Below are positions 35,172-44,527 of a stretch of 64,000 bases of DNA, one piece after another. Below the pieces are notes generated by a model, which made no database searches, was not told the DNA's origin, and was given only the letters and a program-made list of their open reading frames with translations. Both the position numbers and the translations under genes were made by a program. Each line of letters opens with the position of its first letter. Position 1 is the stretch's first letter. The stretch is from Methanobacteriota archaeon (GTDB taxonomy: Archaea > Thermoplasmatota > Thermoplasmata > Methanomassiliicoccales > Methanomassiliicoccaceae): contig JAAYTA010000063.1 of assembly GCA_012518185.1 (NCBI GenBank), positions 1 to 64,000 on the forward strand, in the 5' to 3' direction.

Positions 35172-36071
35172 TCACATCACCGCTTCGCGGTCTGTAACAA
35201 GAGGTAGGGGATCTGGATTCGCGTCTTCCAATGTTCCAATATCCCAATCCATCCTAACTTCCAAGGATATCGTACCAAATGGAAGATCATCTTGCCAAAC
35301 TGAAATCTTATTGCTCCTAACTAAGAAAAGGAGAGATGTAAATACCATGATAATATCATCTTTCCCTCCATTCCATATATCCTCTAAACGGATAGGACCT
35401 GGGCCGCATTTGAGTATACGTTGCCATACTTCTTCCACATCTCTCTCCATATCATCGCTGTGTGCTTTGGTATCGAATTTGTCTGTTTTAACTCGATTGG
35501 CCGCGCGTATCTTCTCTCTACGCTTATTCTCTTCTTGTTCTATCCGAGCCTCTTCAAAAGCATCTAAGAGATCAACCAATGTGACGGGACAGGAACCTCT
35601 GCGTCTCACTACTTCATCCAGATCTACTTCTTCAGGCATGCGTAATTGAACAACTGGCTCCTCATCAAAAAAGTCGAAGAAATCAGGATCCCAGGGTTCA
35701 GATATCTCTTCCTCTCTGATCTCAGATCGCTCGAGTACACTCTCACTCTGCATACGTAAAATAGACCATGCCATGAGCATGAGACGGCCAGCAATAATAA
35801 AATTGACCTCTTCCTCTCTGACTTTCTCAGTATATAGGCGAGAGAACTTCATAAGATCTATATCCCACGGATCTAAATCATTATTAAGTACTAATTCAAA
35901 GACCGTTTCTAGAGATCGATCTAGAGGGTCGTTGGGAGCTATATGATGCTCTCCTTCCCCTAGTATTGAGAGATAGTGATCGATCTTGATTGCTCGATCA
36001 TTCTCATCGATGATGGCCTTATGAAACATAAGGTGCTCTAACACCTTCTCAGCTCCTGCGCATCCCATCAT
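35172..36071 (-). CDS. scpA: Segregation and condensation protein ScpA/kleisin (299 aa)
   Basis: The kleisin that bridges SMC heads. The N-terminal DNDLDPWDIDLMKFSRLYTEKV segment is the hallmark, and the C-terminal winged helix (RLEDIWNGGKDDIIMVFTSLLFLVR) is present. It has a long acidic/charged linker in the middle, as usual. It overlaps smc by four bases and scpB follows one base later. Confidence 0.9.
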   Translation of the reverse strand: MMGCAGAEKVLEHLMFHKAIIDENDRAIKIDHYLSILGEGEHHIAPNDPLDRSLETVFELVLNNDLDPWDIDLMKFSRLYTEKVREEEVNFIIAGRLMLMAWSILRMQSESVLERSEIREEEISEPWDPDFFDFFDEEPVVQLRMPEEVDLDEVVRRRGSCPVTLVDLLDAFEEARIEQEENKRREKIRAANRVKTDKFDTKAHSDDMERDVEEVWQRILKCGPGPIRLEDIWNGGKDDIIMVFTSLLFLVRSNKISVWQDDLPFGTISLEVRMDWDIGTLEDANPDPLPLVTDREAVM

Positions 36072-39000
36072 AAAACTTCCTCCTCAATATGCTCATCCGG
36101 AATGTTGAGCTCTTCTTGAACATCCTCAATACCTGATATATTCGGACGAATTAGGACGTGACTGATGCCTCCATCCTGCTTTGTGACTCCTATAATATGA
36201 TCAGCTTTCGTTAGAGTTATTTTCCTGAGAGATATCTGTAGGAATTGAGCAGTTTTAGAAGATTTTTGAACCCTCCTAGCCACCATGTCTGCATTTATTC
36301 CATCTAAAAACATGTCTACCTCATCCAGTAAGTAGAATGGTGATGGTTGATGTTCCTGGAGAGCAAATATGAATGCTAGTGCAGCTAGAGATTTTTCTCC
36401 TCCACTTAATGCTTCCAATCTGAGAGCTTTTCCCTGGCGAGGTCTTGCCCTCATAATCAGACCTCCCTCAAACGGCTGCTCTGGATTCTCTAAGACGAGT
36501 TCAGCCTCTCCCCCTTGAGATAATTCAGCATAACATCGGCGGAAGTTCTCATTGACTGCTTCATATACTTGAAATAGAGCTATTTTCTTTTTTGCGTTGA
36601 GATCTGATTCTAAATTTATGAGATCATTTCGCTGCTTATCAAGGCGCTCAGTCTCTGCGAGTAGATCAGCATGACGTTTGCTCTTCTCATCATAATTCTC
36701 TACTGCACGGAGATTTATAGCTCCCATGCTATCTATTGCACCCTCTAGCTGTCTAATATTATCTCTTAATGTATCATAAGAAGGAACTTGTCCAGATATC
36801 TCAATGCCGTATTGATCTAGTTCATCAGAGAATTCGCGAATTTTATCAAAGCATTGGCCTATACGGGTACGTAGTCCTACGATGATATCCGTTGTCGTTT
36901 CCACTTTGTTCTGAAGACGGTCACGTTCTCCCTCTAATTCAGTCTTCTCCCGGAACAATAATTCCTTTCTTTCGCGGAGTTTATTGACTTCTGAGTCCAT
37001 GGACCCCTCTATGCGCCGCAGAGCAGCCAACTCTGTCTTTGCAGCATCTCCCTCCTCACTCAGTTTCCGGGCTTCTTCGCGAAGTTTATTTATCCTATCT
37101 TCAAGCTGTAATTCTTCCGATTCCAACGATGTGATTCGCTCTTCATTAAATTGTGCTCTGGCATCAAGTGTCTGTACCGATGTCCGCAAATCGGCAACTG
37201 TTTCAGTTAATTTTATGATATCAGACTGTAGTTGCTTCATACGGATGGATAATTCAGCTGGAGCCAATTCCTCTATCCTTCTCTGACAAGTATTCCTATT
37301 AGACGTGAGGTCATCTAACTCTTTTCTTCCATTGATTAGTGTAGATTCGGTATCTACTATAGTCTTGGCAACAACTTGCATCTCCTCGACCTTAGCAGCT
37401 CGTTCATCAACGATCCTAGTATGCTTATCTTGAAGTTCTAGTCTGCGTGACTCGAGTGCTTTGAGCGTAACTTCTGAGGCTCCATCCGTGCTAGATAGCT
37501 CACGTATGCATTCATGAATGGAGTTCATCTCATCTCGTATCTCTCCTAATTGAGTATCTAGAGTCTCAGCAGCTAATATGGCTTGATTAAGTTTGGCTGC
37601 GATTTCCTCTAATTTCCCCTTAGAGGCGGCTCCAAAACTGGGGCCTTTGAAATCAAATTTTCCTCCAACCATAGCTCCTGAAGCCTCTAGTAACTCACCA
37701 TCCATGGTAACCAATCTGATGCCGCCCATTAATCGGCGAGCTTGATCTAACGTATCAACTACTACGGTGTCACCAAATACATACCAAAACGCTGCCCGAT
37801 ATTGTTCATCAAACGTCACTAGATCTATGGCAAACCCTATTGCTTCCTTTGAGGCTAAGATGGCTTTCCCACGAGGGCGTCCATCTAGCATCTTATTCAA
37901 TGGCAGAAAAGTCGCTCGTCCGAGGCTGTTTCTTTTAAGATATCTGATACACTCTGCAGCTACTCCATCGTTATCTACTACGATTGATTGCATCCGCCCC
38001 CCGGCAGCAATGTTCATAGCTGTAGTATATTTTTCATCAACCTGGGCAAGTTCAGCAATTGTCCCATGAACTCCACGCAAAGTCATAGAGTCTCTAGCCT
38101 CTAATATGCCTCTGACTGCACGATTATATCCTCTGGCTATATCTCCAGCGGCCTCTTCTTCTGCCTTTAAGCGAGATTGTTCCCGGCCAAGCGAGCGTAT
38201 AGCTTGCTCTAACTCTTTGGCTTCCTTAGAGAGGCGCGCCTCAATATTCTTCTTTTCCAAATAACTCTCTTGCAATCTCCGAAGTTCCTTAGCAGAATCG
38301 CGATCAGAAGTACTTAGTTCTTTTATCTGAATATCAGTATCTAAAATCTCAACATCTAAGCGCTCTATATTTTCATCGATCTCCAGTAGTTCAGTTGAGA
38401 TTCTATCTCGACGATTTTCCAGACGCTCTAGCTCCATGCATAGTTGATTTAATTCAATATCCTTATGTCGTATGTGTTGATCTTGAGAAATCAACTCTTT
38501 CTCCAATGAAGCTAATTCATCACTACAATTACTGAGTTCAAATTGTATCGCAGCTAGCTCTTCCTTAGCAGCATTGAGCTGATTTTCTGCATTCTCAAGT
38601 AGAGAAGATGATTTTTTATTCTCATCGTAGATGCTCTCCGTCGATTGAAATAAAGTGCTTCGTTCATCCTTCTTGATAGCACGTTCTACATCTGCTTCCT
38701 CAGCTAATTGAAGTGCTTGAGCTGAACGATCTTCTGATTTCGCTACCCTTATACGGAGCTCATCTATTTTATCACGGAGTTCTTGGAACTCTCGACCTCC
38801 TTTTTCTCGAAGTTCCTTTTCCGTCTCCATCATGCGAGCATCAAGTCCACGGATATGCTCAGCAATTTCGAGCCGGCGCTCCTTCATTTTCTGTATATTT
38901 TGCTCATAATTTTCTATCTGACTCTGTAATGCTATAGCCTCAGCTTCAGAACTCTCTTTCCGACGATAGGCCATCTGCGCTTTTGAAAGTGTCAATTTAT

Positions 39001-39673
39001 CTTTCATTTGGAGATAAGTTAGAGCTGCCTCCTTTTCTTTTTCTAATTGACTAATCTGCCTTTCCAATTCAGCTAGTATGATCGATATGCGCTCGATATT
39101 AGAATCAGTTTCATCTCGTTCAATACGTGCTTTTGAAATTTCCTCATCAAATCTAGATATTCCTGAGATGTCATCAAATATACGACGCCTCTCCAGATTA
39201 GACATAGTAGTGATCCGAGTTATATCTCCTTGTTGAACAAAATTATAACCATCAGCACTGATGCGTGCACTGCTAAGCAATATATCGAATTCGCCAAGGG
39301 TTGAGCGTTTGTCGTTTACATAGAATGTTGACGTATAACTCTCACGATCCTGAGACATTCTGATCAAACGAGTCAGGCGTACCAGATCTTCATCGATTGG
39401 CATTAAGCGATTCTTATTATCGAATACTAGTGAAACTTTACAATAATTGGCTGGAGAACGATCCTTTCCTCCATTAAATATCAGATCAGACAGTCTGCCT
39501 GCACGTATAGCTCTAGAGCTCCTAGGCCCAAGTACAAAAAGGATCGCATCAGAAATATTAGATTTTCCCGATCCATTTGGACCTGTCACTGCAGTATAGC
39601 CCTCTAACAGAGGTATCGTCAGTTTCCTGCCGAATGATTTGAAATTCTCTAGCTCAATCTGCCTGAGATACAT
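36068..39673 (-). CDS. smc: Chromosome segregation protein SMC (1201 aa)
   Basis: A full-length SMC ATPase. Walker A GPNGSGKSN at residues 31-39, long coiled coils, a hinge near the middle (RGVHGTIAELAQVDEKYTTA), signature LSGGEKSLAALAFIFA and Walker B FYLLDEVDMFLD. The start at 39673 is fixed by GGAGGT three bases before the ATG; an upstream reading to 39721 would add an unrelated hydrophobic 16-residue stretch. It heads the smc-scpA-scpB operon and has a structured inverted repeat upstream. Confidence 0.96.
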   Translation of the reverse strand: MYLRQIELENFKSFGRKLTIPLLEGYTAVTGPNGSGKSNISDAILFVLGPRSSRAIRAGRLSDLIFNGGKDRSPANYCKVSLVFDNKNRLMPIDEDLVRLTRLIRMSQDRESYTSTFYVNDKRSTLGEFDILLSSARISADGYNFVQQGDITRITTMSNLERRRIFDDISGISRFDEEISKARIERDETDSNIERISIILAELERQISQLEKEKEAALTYLQMKDKLTLSKAQMAYRRKESSEAEAIALQSQIENYEQNIQKMKERRLEIAEHIRGLDARMMETEKELREKGGREFQELRDKIDELRIRVAKSEDRSAQALQLAEEADVERAIKKDERSTLFQSTESIYDENKKSSSLLENAENQLNAAKEELAAIQFELSNCSDELASLEKELISQDQHIRHKDIELNQLCMELERLENRRDRISTELLEIDENIERLDVEILDTDIQIKELSTSDRDSAKELRRLQESYLEKKNIEARLSKEAKELEQAIRSLGREQSRLKAEEEAAGDIARGYNRAVRGILEARDSMTLRGVHGTIAELAQVDEKYTTAMNIAAGGRMQSIVVDNDGVAAECIRYLKRNSLGRATFLPLNKMLDGRPRGKAILASKEAIGFAIDLVTFDEQYRAAFWYVFGDTVVVDTLDQARRLMGGIRLVTMDGELLEASGAMVGGKFDFKGPSFGAASKGKLEEIAAKLNQAILAAETLDTQLGEIRDEMNSIHECIRELSSTDGASEVTLKALESRRLELQDKHTRIVDERAAKVEEMQVVAKTIVDTESTLINGRKELDDLTSNRNTCQRRIEELAPAELSIRMKQLQSDIIKLTETVADLRTSVQTLDARAQFNEERITSLESEELQLEDRINKLREEARKLSEEGDAAKTELAALRRIEGSMDSEVNKLRERKELLFREKTELEGERDRLQNKVETTTDIIVGLRTRIGQCFDKIREFSDELDQYGIEISGQVPSYDTLRDNIRQLEGAIDSMGAINLRAVENYDEKSKRHADLLAETERLDKQRNDLINLESDLNAKKKIALFQVYEAVNENFRRCYAELSQGGEAELVLENPEQPFEGGLIMRARPRQGKALRLEALSGGEKSLAALAFIFALQEHQPSPFYLLDEVDMFLDGINADMVARRVQKSSKTAQFLQISLRKITLTKADHIIGVTKQDGGISHVLIRPNISGIEDVQEELNIPDEHIEEEVL

Positions 39674-39726
39674 CTGACCTCCGAGCGCGGAGGAGACGAA
39701 AAAAGGCATTGGACTTGCCACGCCCT

Positions 39727-39780
39727 ATGTCGCATCCCATCATGATACAGTCTGACGCATGTCAGACGTGGGAATGACAT
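39727..39780. repeat. Nested inverted repeat upstream of smc
   Basis: Three stems nest: ATGTC/GACAT (39727-39731 with 39776-39780), TCCCA/TGGGA (39735-39739 with 39769-39773) and GTCTGAC/GTCAGAC (39750-39756 with 39761-39767) around a GCAT loop. Read on the minus strand it lies between the likely TATA box (39791-39800) and smc. It may be an operator or a folded 5' leader. Confidence 0.5.
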
Positions 39781-39790
39781 GCAAAGCTGG

Positions 39791-39800
39791 ATATATAATA
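39791..39800 (-). promoter_or_regulatory. TATA box of the smc operon
   Basis: TATTATATAT on the minus strand puts transcription start near 39769, giving a 5' leader of about 95 bases that includes most of the inverted repeat at 39727-39780. Confidence 0.5.
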
Positions 39801-39943
39801 ATTATTACACGCAGAGTATTTAGTAGATGTCATATCGTCCTCTACAAGTAGTAAACAGAAGGGAACATTTGTAATTTCGTGCAAAATGTATATATTAGAT
39901 ATTTAATAGATTAATATTATAACTCATAAGAGATATTTCTGAT

Positions 39944-41062
39944 CTAATTATCGTTATCTTCAAGAATTCTAAGGTAGCCGTCTAGCAAGCGCTGTTTCAT
40001 GTTATCCCAGTTATACTCACGCTTCGCAGCTATTCTTCCTGCTTCTCCCATACCAACTCGTCTGGAAGGATCTCGAAAGACTTCAATGGCTTTACGATAA
40101 TTATTCTCGCTCCACTCTATTACTAGACCACACCCCTCACTATTAACTAAATCTCCACTAGTGGTCCCCTCTGTAGTAAGAACAGGAATCCCTAGAGACA
40201 TGGCCTCATATATTTTAGTAGGGGAATTACCAATGTAATTTCGATTAGAAGGATCTAATAGGCATATTACTACATCACATGAAGCCATCTCTTTTAGCAT
40301 ATCCTTATGTTGTAAAAATCCAAGAAATTGTATCTGTTTATCATCGGCACGCTTTCGAACTTCTTCCTCTAAGCGACCCCATCCAGCCACTTTGTAAATG
40401 CAATCATTAACCGTCCTTGTAACATCAATGGATTCAATAATGTAGCGCATGGGCTCTAATGTTCCAACGTATAGTAGTTTTAACTCCTGCCCCTCAAAAA
40501 TCGGCTCTGGAATATCTGTAGGCATGTTTATGCAGTTTTCGACCAATATCACTCCATGGCGAGCATTTGGTATCATATGGGTAGCATGCACCTCGCTTAC
40601 AGTTATGACCAAATCTGCTCGCCTGGTGAGTATGTTCTCTATCCGCAATACGATTCGGGGAACTATATGTGGAACATCAATAGAAATCATGCATGCATAA
40701 TTCTCATGTGCATCAAAAACTAGTGGGATGCGCCTAAGCCATGAAATTATGAAGGCGAGTGGTAGAGTATCGAAATCATGACTATGAACAACATCGATAT
40801 TTCGATACAGTGCAGTTATAAGTCCTTTTATAAAGAATAAGGGGTAATTAATTAGAAATGAAAACATAGAGCCTGCCCAGCCAGTTCTGATGCGGAGGAT
40901 TTTTGCTCCTCTATATTCATCATATTCTGGGAAAACTCGTTCACGATCCCATGCCAATATTGTGACATCGTAACCCTCCTGAGTTAGTGCTTCAGCCTCT
41001 TTGGCCACTCTCGGATCGGGGCGAAAAGCATTTGTGACTATCATTAGTACATTAGTATGCAT
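39944..41062 (-). CDS. Glycosyltransferase family 4 (372 aa)
   Basis: GT-B fold retaining transferase: an N-terminal KEAEALTQEGYDVTIL segment and a C-terminal nucleotide-sugar site with GNSPTKIYEAMSLGIPVLTTE, the E-x7-E motif. It should add a sugar to a lipid- or polymer-bound glycan at the cytoplasmic face. It follows the Wbp-like genes in one direction. Confidence 0.88.
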   Translation of the reverse strand: MHTNVLMIVTNAFRPDPRVAKEAEALTQEGYDVTILAWDRERVFPEYDEYRGAKILRIRTGWAGSMFSFLINYPLFFIKGLITALYRNIDVVHSHDFDTLPLAFIISWLRRIPLVFDAHENYACMISIDVPHIVPRIVLRIENILTRRADLVITVSEVHATHMIPNARHGVILVENCINMPTDIPEPIFEGQELKLLYVGTLEPMRYIIESIDVTRTVNDCIYKVAGWGRLEEEVRKRADDKQIQFLGFLQHKDMLKEMASCDVVICLLDPSNRNYIGNSPTKIYEAMSLGIPVLTTEGTTSGDLVNSEGCGLVIEWSENNYRKAIEVFRDPSRRVGMGEAGRIAAKREYNWDNMKQRLLDGYLRILEDNDN

Positions 41063-41065
41063 TCA

Positions 41066-42022
41066 TTACTCCTGAGATACGTTTACGCTACGCTCTTCAG
41101 CTAGAGATCGTTTTGCTCCCTCAATCATTTCCAGAGTTCGGACGCCTACCATTCCAGAATTTCTTGTCTCTGTCAGAGGATCATTGATAGATTGTAAAAA
41201 GTATACTAGTTCTGTATGGATTGTGTTATTTCGCTCCACGCCTAATCGATAAGTGTAGCCTGATTCATAGATGATTACTTCTTGCGTTACTGCATCAATT
41301 AGAGCTGATCGATTCTCTCCTATAATCTCTACCTGACGAACTTTCCTAGGAGTCAGCCATGATAGTGTTGCATGAGCAATAGTTCCATTTGGCATCTCCG
41401 AACTGATGAAGGCAGCCTCCTCCATTATTTTTCTACGATACGCTCCTCCGGTGCATGATATCTTACATGGCCACATATCGAAAATAAAATTAGCAATATC
41501 GAAAGTATGAGGAGCTAGGTCAATTATGACATCGCGATCCGCATAAGAAGGTTCGAGATTCATCCAGGCCATATTCATAAAGTACATTTTGCCAAAGAAA
41601 TTGGACCTCGCTAGCCTTCTCACCTCATTCATAGCATTGCTAAAGCGGTAAATATGCCCTACAGAAAGTGTGAGATTCATCTCTTCAGCTAATTCTACCA
41701 GCTTTTTACCCTCATGCGAGCTAAGAGCTATTGGTTTCTCTACCAGGACATGTTTGCCAGCCTCCAGTGCGTCCTTAGTAGCTTTATAATGTAAGGAATT
41801 AGGAAGAACTATGTTTACCGCTGATATAGCTGGATCCTCAAGTACTTCACGATAGTCGGTGAATAATTTTTCAATATTATATCGGCTGCGGCAAAATTCC
41901 AAATTAGTACTTATTTGATCCGACACTGCTCGAACATTTACGCCTGGGATATTGTTATATTCATCAACAATTTTCTTTCCCCAATAACCTACACCTAGAA
42001 CAGCCACATTTAAATTTTTCAT
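41066..42022 (-). CDS. Gfo/Idh/MocA oxidoreductase, WbpB-like (318 aa)
   Basis: N-terminal Rossmann fold (GVGYWGKKIVDEY) and EKP motif in VLVEKPIALSSHEG, then the C-terminal Gfo/Idh domain. In this gene order it should oxidise UDP-GlcNAcA at C3, as WbpB does in UDP-2,3-diacetamido sugar synthesis. It overlaps the aminotransferase gene by four bases. Confidence 0.88.
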   Translation of the reverse strand: MKNLNVAVLGVGYWGKKIVDEYNNIPGVNVRAVSDQISTNLEFCRSRYNIEKLFTDYREVLEDPAISAVNIVLPNSLHYKATKDALEAGKHVLVEKPIALSSHEGKKLVELAEEMNLTLSVGHIYRFSNAMNEVRRLARSNFFGKMYFMNMAWMNLEPSYADRDVIIDLAPHTFDIANFIFDMWPCKISCTGGAYRRKIMEEAAFISSEMPNGTIAHATLSWLTPRKVRQVEIIGENRSALIDAVTQEVIIYESGYTYRLGVERNNTIHTELVYFLQSINDPLTETRNSGMVGVRTLEMIEGAKRSLAEERSVNVSQE

Positions 42023-43107
42023 CCATTTTCCTCATAATAGTCAATGATGAGATCGCAGATACGATCTACTTGCTCATATTCCAGCTCAGGGAAGAGCGGA
42101 AGAGATAATGCAGTGGTAGACATATGCTCACTTTGAGGATACTTGCCAGGACCAAGGTCATAAACTTCACGATACGCTGGTTGAAGATGAATGGGGATAG
42201 GATAATGAGTAGCCGTATCTACACCATTGGTCGCTAGATGATTAGCTAGCGCATCACGATCATTGCAATTGATGACGTATAAATGGAACACTGGCACCAC
42301 GTTATGGGTGCCAAGCGATGGGAGCTTAATTTCACTTACATCTTTTAATCTTTCAGAATAATGTCTTGCTAAAGACCTTCTTCTTTCATTCCAGTCATCT
42401 AGATGGCGAAGTTGTACACGTCCGAAGGCTGCATTGGCCGTATTTAAACGTGAGGTGAAACCAAAAACATCATGTTCATATCTAGACGTGCGGCCACAAT
42501 TACTAAGTTTTCTAATATCTTCTGCCAGGCACTTATCATTTGTAGTCACTATCCCTCCATCGCCCCCAACGGTCATGTTCTTAGTTGGATAGAATGAGAA
42601 GCAGCCGATATCTCCAATCGAGCCGCATCGTTTTCCATTATATATTGCTCCATGGGCCTGACAAGCATCTTCTATGATCCTAGTATCCGGTGCTGCTTCA
42701 ATTATTTCATCCATGCATGCGGGATAGCCATAAAGGTGAACCGGCATGATGGCAGCCGTCTCCCTAGTGAGTCTTATCAAAGATGGATTAATATTCCCAT
42801 CTTCTAAAATATCAACGAATATCGGGGTGCCACCAGCATGGATTATCGACGTTGCAGTAGCTACAAAGGAAAATGGAGTAGTAATGACTTCTTTGGCCCT
42901 CACGTTGAGAGCTATCATTGCGAGGATGAGTGCATCAGTACCAGACGATACAGAGATTGCATAATCTGTGCCTATATATCTAGCAAATTCTTCTTCAAAT
43001 TTAAATACACTTTCTCCAAGAACGATGCGTTCATCTCTAAGAGCTTGTGCTGAAGCTTCTATCATCTCTTCAGTAACGACTGGTTTTGTGATAGGTATCC
43101 TATCCAT
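42019..43107 (-). CDS. DegT/DnrJ/EryC1 aminotransferase, WbpE-like (362 aa)
   Basis: A PLP-dependent sugar aminotransferase. The Schiff-base lysine is in FSFYPTKNMTVGGDGG, and SSGTDALILAM and the acidic IIEDACQAHGA are present. It would aminate the 3-keto sugar made by the WbpB-like enzyme. It sits between the WbpD-like acetyltransferase (one base gap) and the WbpB-like gene. Confidence 0.9.
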   Translation of the reverse strand: MDRIPITKPVVTEEMIEASAQALRDERIVLGESVFKFEEEFARYIGTDYAISVSSGTDALILAMIALNVRAKEVITTPFSFVATATSIIHAGGTPIFVDILEDGNINPSLIRLTRETAAIMPVHLYGYPACMDEIIEAAPDTRIIEDACQAHGAIYNGKRCGSIGDIGCFSFYPTKNMTVGGDGGIVTTNDKCLAEDIRKLSNCGRTSRYEHDVFGFTSRLNTANAAFGRVQLRHLDDWNERRRSLARHYSERLKDVSEIKLPSLGTHNVVPVFHLYVINCNDRDALANHLATNGVDTATHYPIPIHLQPAYREVYDLGPGKYPQSEHMSTTALSLPLFPELEYEQVDRICDLIIDYYEENG

Positions 43108-43108
43108 A

Positions 43109-43561
43109 TTATTTTCTCCTGATCGGTCGCGCCGGATTGCCTACCACAGTAGTATCAGCTGGAACATCTCGAGTGACTACTGAGCCAGCGCCTACGAGAG
43201 CATTTTCGCCTATTGTGACGCCACATACGATTACTGAGCCAGCGCCAATTGAAGCTCCATTTTTTACCTCAGTAGGAGTGATATTCCAATCCCCCATAGC
43301 ACTAGGATTCATATCATTAGTAAAGCAGACGTGGGGGCCCACAAATACTTCATCCCCTATAGATACACCCGACGGGATGAATGCAAAGGCTTCAACCTTG
43401 CAACGGTCTCCAATAGTCACTCCTCTCTGTATTTCTACATATGCAGCTATCTTGCAGTTTCTTCCAATCTTACATCCATATAAATTGACGAAATCTCTGA
43501 TAATCGTCCCCTCGCCGATATCACAATCGACAATAGAGTAATAGGTGGCCAAAGGTTTCAT
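43109..43561 (-). CDS. Left-handed beta-helix acetyltransferase, WbpD-like (150 aa)
   Basis: Hexapeptide-repeat N-acetyltransferase with the sequence ADTTVVGNPARPIRR at its C-terminus, typical of WbpD/PglD-type proteins. It would N-acetylate the 3-amino group, giving UDP-GlcNAc(3NAc)A-type sugar. It is first in a minus-strand operon of four genes. In Methanococcus, similar triads supply N-glycan sugars. Confidence 0.88.
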   Translation of the reverse strand: MKPLATYYSIVDCDIGEGTIIRDFVNLYGCKIGRNCKIAAYVEIQRGVTIGDRCKVEAFAFIPSGVSIGDEVFVGPHVCFTNDMNPSAMGDWNITPTEVKNGASIGAGSVIVCGVTIGENALVGAGSVVTRDVPADTTVVGNPARPIRRK

Positions 43562-43579
43562 AAGACCAGAAACTACTCC

Positions 43580-43601
43580 TTGAGCATAAGAGTTTGCTCA
43601 A
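43580..43601. promoter_or_regulatory. Inverted repeat between the divergent glycan genes
   Basis: TTGAGC (43580-43585) and GCTCAA (43596-43601) are perfect six-base arms with a ten-base spacer. On the minus strand it sits about where transcription of the WbpD-like gene would begin (TATA-like AATTATAATT at 43607-43616). A regulator could bind here. Confidence 0.35.
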
Positions 43602-43642
43602 TTAGGAATTATAATTGATTGGTGCCTACGTAACATCTAATC

Positions 43643-43652
43643 TTTTTTATAA
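43643..43652 (+). promoter_or_regulatory. TATA box of a leaderless glycosyltransferase gene
   Basis: TTTTTTATAA centres about 26 bases before the ATG at 43674, so the mRNA would start almost at the initiation codon. No Shine-Dalgarno sequence precedes the ATG. Confidence 0.6.
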
Positions 43653-43673
43653 CCTCTACACATATCTTTTCAG

Positions 43674-44510
43674 ATGCTTATCAGTGTGGTCCTGAATGTG
43701 AAGAATGAGGAGCGATACATTGCAGACCTCCTAGATTCCATAGTTGTACAAGAGGGCCCATTAGAGATTATCGTAGTTGACGCAGGTTCTGAAGATAATA
43801 CTCGAGATATAGTTCAAAAATATGTAGATAGATATTCATTCATCCATATTTTCACAATGCCCGGTCGCCGAGGTAAGAGTACTAACTATGGAATAGCTAA
43901 ATCTACCGGTGAAGTCATTGCGTTCACAGGTGGAGATGATCTAGCAAATCCTAACTGGCTGAGAGAGTTGAGGAAAAGTTTTCAGTCCGGCGCAGATATA
44001 GTGGCCGGACGCTCGATCATGATAGGTCTGAGAGCCTGGGAGGAATTAGATAGAGTAGAGCTTAGGCATAAGGGATTTGACGTTTCTTATCCATCAGCCA
44101 ATGAGGCATTTCGTCGCGAAATTATTGGAGAGATTGGTGGATTCGATGATTGGTTTATTACTGCAGAGGATATTGATCTTAACTACCGTGCAGTCGATGC
44201 AGGATATAAGATCACTTATAATCCAAATGCTATAATATACCGAAGAACCAAATCGACTGTGTATGAGTTTTATCGGCAAGCATTCTGGAATGGTGTAGGT
44301 AGGAAGCAGCTAACTATGAAACATGGTAATCTATGGAATAAATATGATCCACTCAAGATGCTCCAGCAGAAAATGGGATTTTGGTCCTTGACCCGATTAA
44401 TAGTTGCTATATTAGGCTATATGGGATTTAAACTAGCAAAAGATTATAGAGCAGAGAGAGGAAGATATTCAACACATGAGTCAGATCTTATGGGAAAACA
44501 TTTTAATTAA
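43674..44510 (+). CDS. Glycosyltransferase family 2 (278 aa)
   Basis: GT-A fold inverting transferase: NVKNEERYIADLL at the N-terminus, DAGSEDNT, the GGDDLANPNW metal-binding acidic motif and EDIDLNYR. The C-terminus (about 235-260) has one hydrophobic stretch that may touch the membrane. It is divergent from the WbpD-like operon and 17 bases before a second GT2 gene. Confidence 0.88.
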   Translation: MLISVVLNVKNEERYIADLLDSIVVQEGPLEIIVVDAGSEDNTRDIVQKYVDRYSFIHIFTMPGRRGKSTNYGIAKSTGEVIAFTGGDDLANPNWLRELRKSFQSGADIVAGRSIMIGLRAWEELDRVELRHKGFDVSYPSANEAFRREIIGEIGGFDDWFITAEDIDLNYRAVDAGYKITYNPNAIIYRRTKSTVYEFYRQAFWNGVGRKQLTMKHGNLWNKYDPLKMLQQKMGFWSLTRLIVAILGYMGFKLAKDYRAERGRYSTHESDLMGKHFN

Positions 44511-44527
44511 GCTGCTATAAATTCAAA

